64,000 nucleotides of DNA from Bryobacterales bacterium (GTDB lineage Bacteria > Acidobacteriota > Terriglobia > Bryobacterales > Bryobacteraceae): NCBI GenBank assembly GCA_016789905.1, contig JAEUQC010000172.1, positions 1 through 64,000 of the forward strand. The letters run 5' to 3'. Of the stretch, positions 63,522 to 64,000 are shown in pieces. How positions within the stretch are numbered: position 1 is the stretch's first letter; the number at the start of each line of letters is the position of its first letter. The notes under the pieces were generated by a model. The model did no database searches and was not told the DNA's origin. It saw nothing but the letters and a program-made list of their open reading frames with translations. Made by a program: the position numbers and the translations under genes.

Positions 63522-64000
63522 AGTTTGCCAGAGCGCGCCTTGCGGGCGAGGCCCTTAATGAGCCGCTCCAAGGCGGTGCCAAAGGGCTGGTCGACCGTCA
63601 GGTACGTCCAGGTGGCGCCCCTGCGCGGCGGCGTTGTTGCTCCGCTTGTAAGCCGTGCGGTGGTTTCGTGGTCCACTTGTTCCCAGAGTTGGGTGAATAG
63701 CTGGTCCACATTTTGAAGGAACTCGTGGAGCGGTTCGCGGCCGCCGAGATTCAGCCAGGCGAAGCCGGACTTGAGTTCGGCAATCTCTTCCAGGTAACAG
63801 GCCCAGGCTTCGTCGATCGCATCCATGCGAATCAGCCATTCCGGTTCGCCGGGTGCTTCTTCGGACTTTCGCATCACCTCTTCGCGAGTCTGCAATAGGG
63901 CGTGACGCTGGCCTTCAATGATGCGCTCATACTTGTGAAGGAAAAGGCGGGCGTCGAGTTGGCGGCCCTCGGCCCGGCGCTGCAGCATGTCGCAATCGGC
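63512..64000 (-). CDS. C-terminal part of a SecA-like translocation ATPase (cut by window edge)
   Basis: The frame is open to the right-hand edge, so only the last 162 residues are visible. They match the helical scaffold and wing end of SecA. LQRRAEGRQLDARLFLHKYERIIEGQR corresponds, in parts, to the AQRRIEG-N-F-D-I-R-K segment of SecA, and RMDAIDEAWACYLEEIAELKSG with GGREPLHEFLQNVDQLF to the LQAIDHLWKEHL and DPLVEYK segments. There is no zinc-binding C-terminal tail, as in SecA2-type or SecA-like paralogues. Being the first known gene of an operon with glycosyltransferase and lipid-type genes, it is probably an accessory paralogue rather than the housekeeping SecA. Confidence 0.65.
   Translation of the reverse strand, partial: ADCDMLQRRAEGRQLDARLFLHKYERIIEGQRHALLQTREEVMRKSEEAPGEPEWLIRMDAIDEAWACYLEEIAELKSGFAWLNLGGREPLHEFLQNVDQLFTQLWEQVDHETTARLTSGATTPPRRGATWTYLTVDQPFGTALERLIKGLARKARSGKLWG

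Noticed and set aside
1..64000. CRISPR arrays, tRNA or rRNA genes and insertion sequences
   Set aside because: I found no regularly spaced repeats, cloverleaf-like sequences or transposase motifs in the intergenic regions. The tyrosine recombinase at 40520 is of Xer type and has no element around it.

Overview
The window reads as a chromosomal segment of a high-GC soil acidobacterium, most like the Bryobacterales/Solibacteraceae (Candidatus Solibacter-type). The main evidence is six very long Oar-like TonB-dependent receptors, each with an N-terminal carboxypeptidase-regulatory-like domain, together with a VWFA-related protein of the acidobacterial family (TIGR03436) and a TIGR03435 'soil-associated' protein. 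The assignment rests on gene content alone. Strong codon bias opens long antisense ORFs under nearly every gene; these were ignored.

Layout. 1-1111: no supported gene. 1112-3742: compact type II restriction-modification cassette (small ORF, PstI/BsuBI-type adenine methylase, PstI/BsuBI-type endonuclease). 3871-4513: decayed metallophosphoesterase. 4579-6075: glycosyltransferase, divergent from receptor 1 (6234-9569). 9678-10451: a relic of a glycosidase-like gene and a VapBC pair whose toxin carries an in-frame amber codon. 10479-16686: receptor 2 with a downstream GH71/GH99-like gene, divergent from a membrane-anchored regulator-like gene; a 21-bp perfect palindrome lies between them. 16697-23668: tight four-gene operon (TIGR03435, receptor 3, VWFA protein, BNR-repeat protein). 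23817-25727: RloAB-like ATPase/RloB defence pair broken by two in-frame UGA codons and a frameshift.

25757-38855 is the functional centrepiece: eleven minus-strand genes forming a nitrate assimilation operon. Transcription order is cobA, a DmsB-DmsC-type fused Fe-S/membrane protein, nasA, nrtA, nrtB, two ABC ATPases, nirB, nirD, hemD and an alginate-export-like outer membrane porin. The set covers nitrate entry through the outer membrane, ABC import, reduction to nitrite and ammonium, and siroheme supply (HemD, CobA) for NirB. The unusual element is the quinol-type membrane subunit fused to the ferredoxin subunit next to an assimilatory nitrate reductase. A decayed CNNM/CBS hemolysin-type gene (39132-39958) lies upstream.

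39987-47206: housekeeping and conserved genes (tyrosine recombinase, CCA-type nucleotidyltransferase, YCF48-like protein, a pair of SMR-type transporters, a seven-haem cytochrome with TPR repeats), ending in a strong bidirectional terminator. 47260-59057: three more receptors, a second regulator-like gene and a 15-bp motif shared by two receptor upstream regions. 59062-64000: probable minus-strand operon of a SecA-like protein (cut by the window edge), GT2 glycosyltransferase, SDR reductase, nucleoside hydrolase, methylthioribose-kinase-like protein and DUF547 protein.

Five genes in the window are broken by stops or frameshifts, three of them defence or toxin-antitoxin genes, which suggests active turnover of accessory functions.
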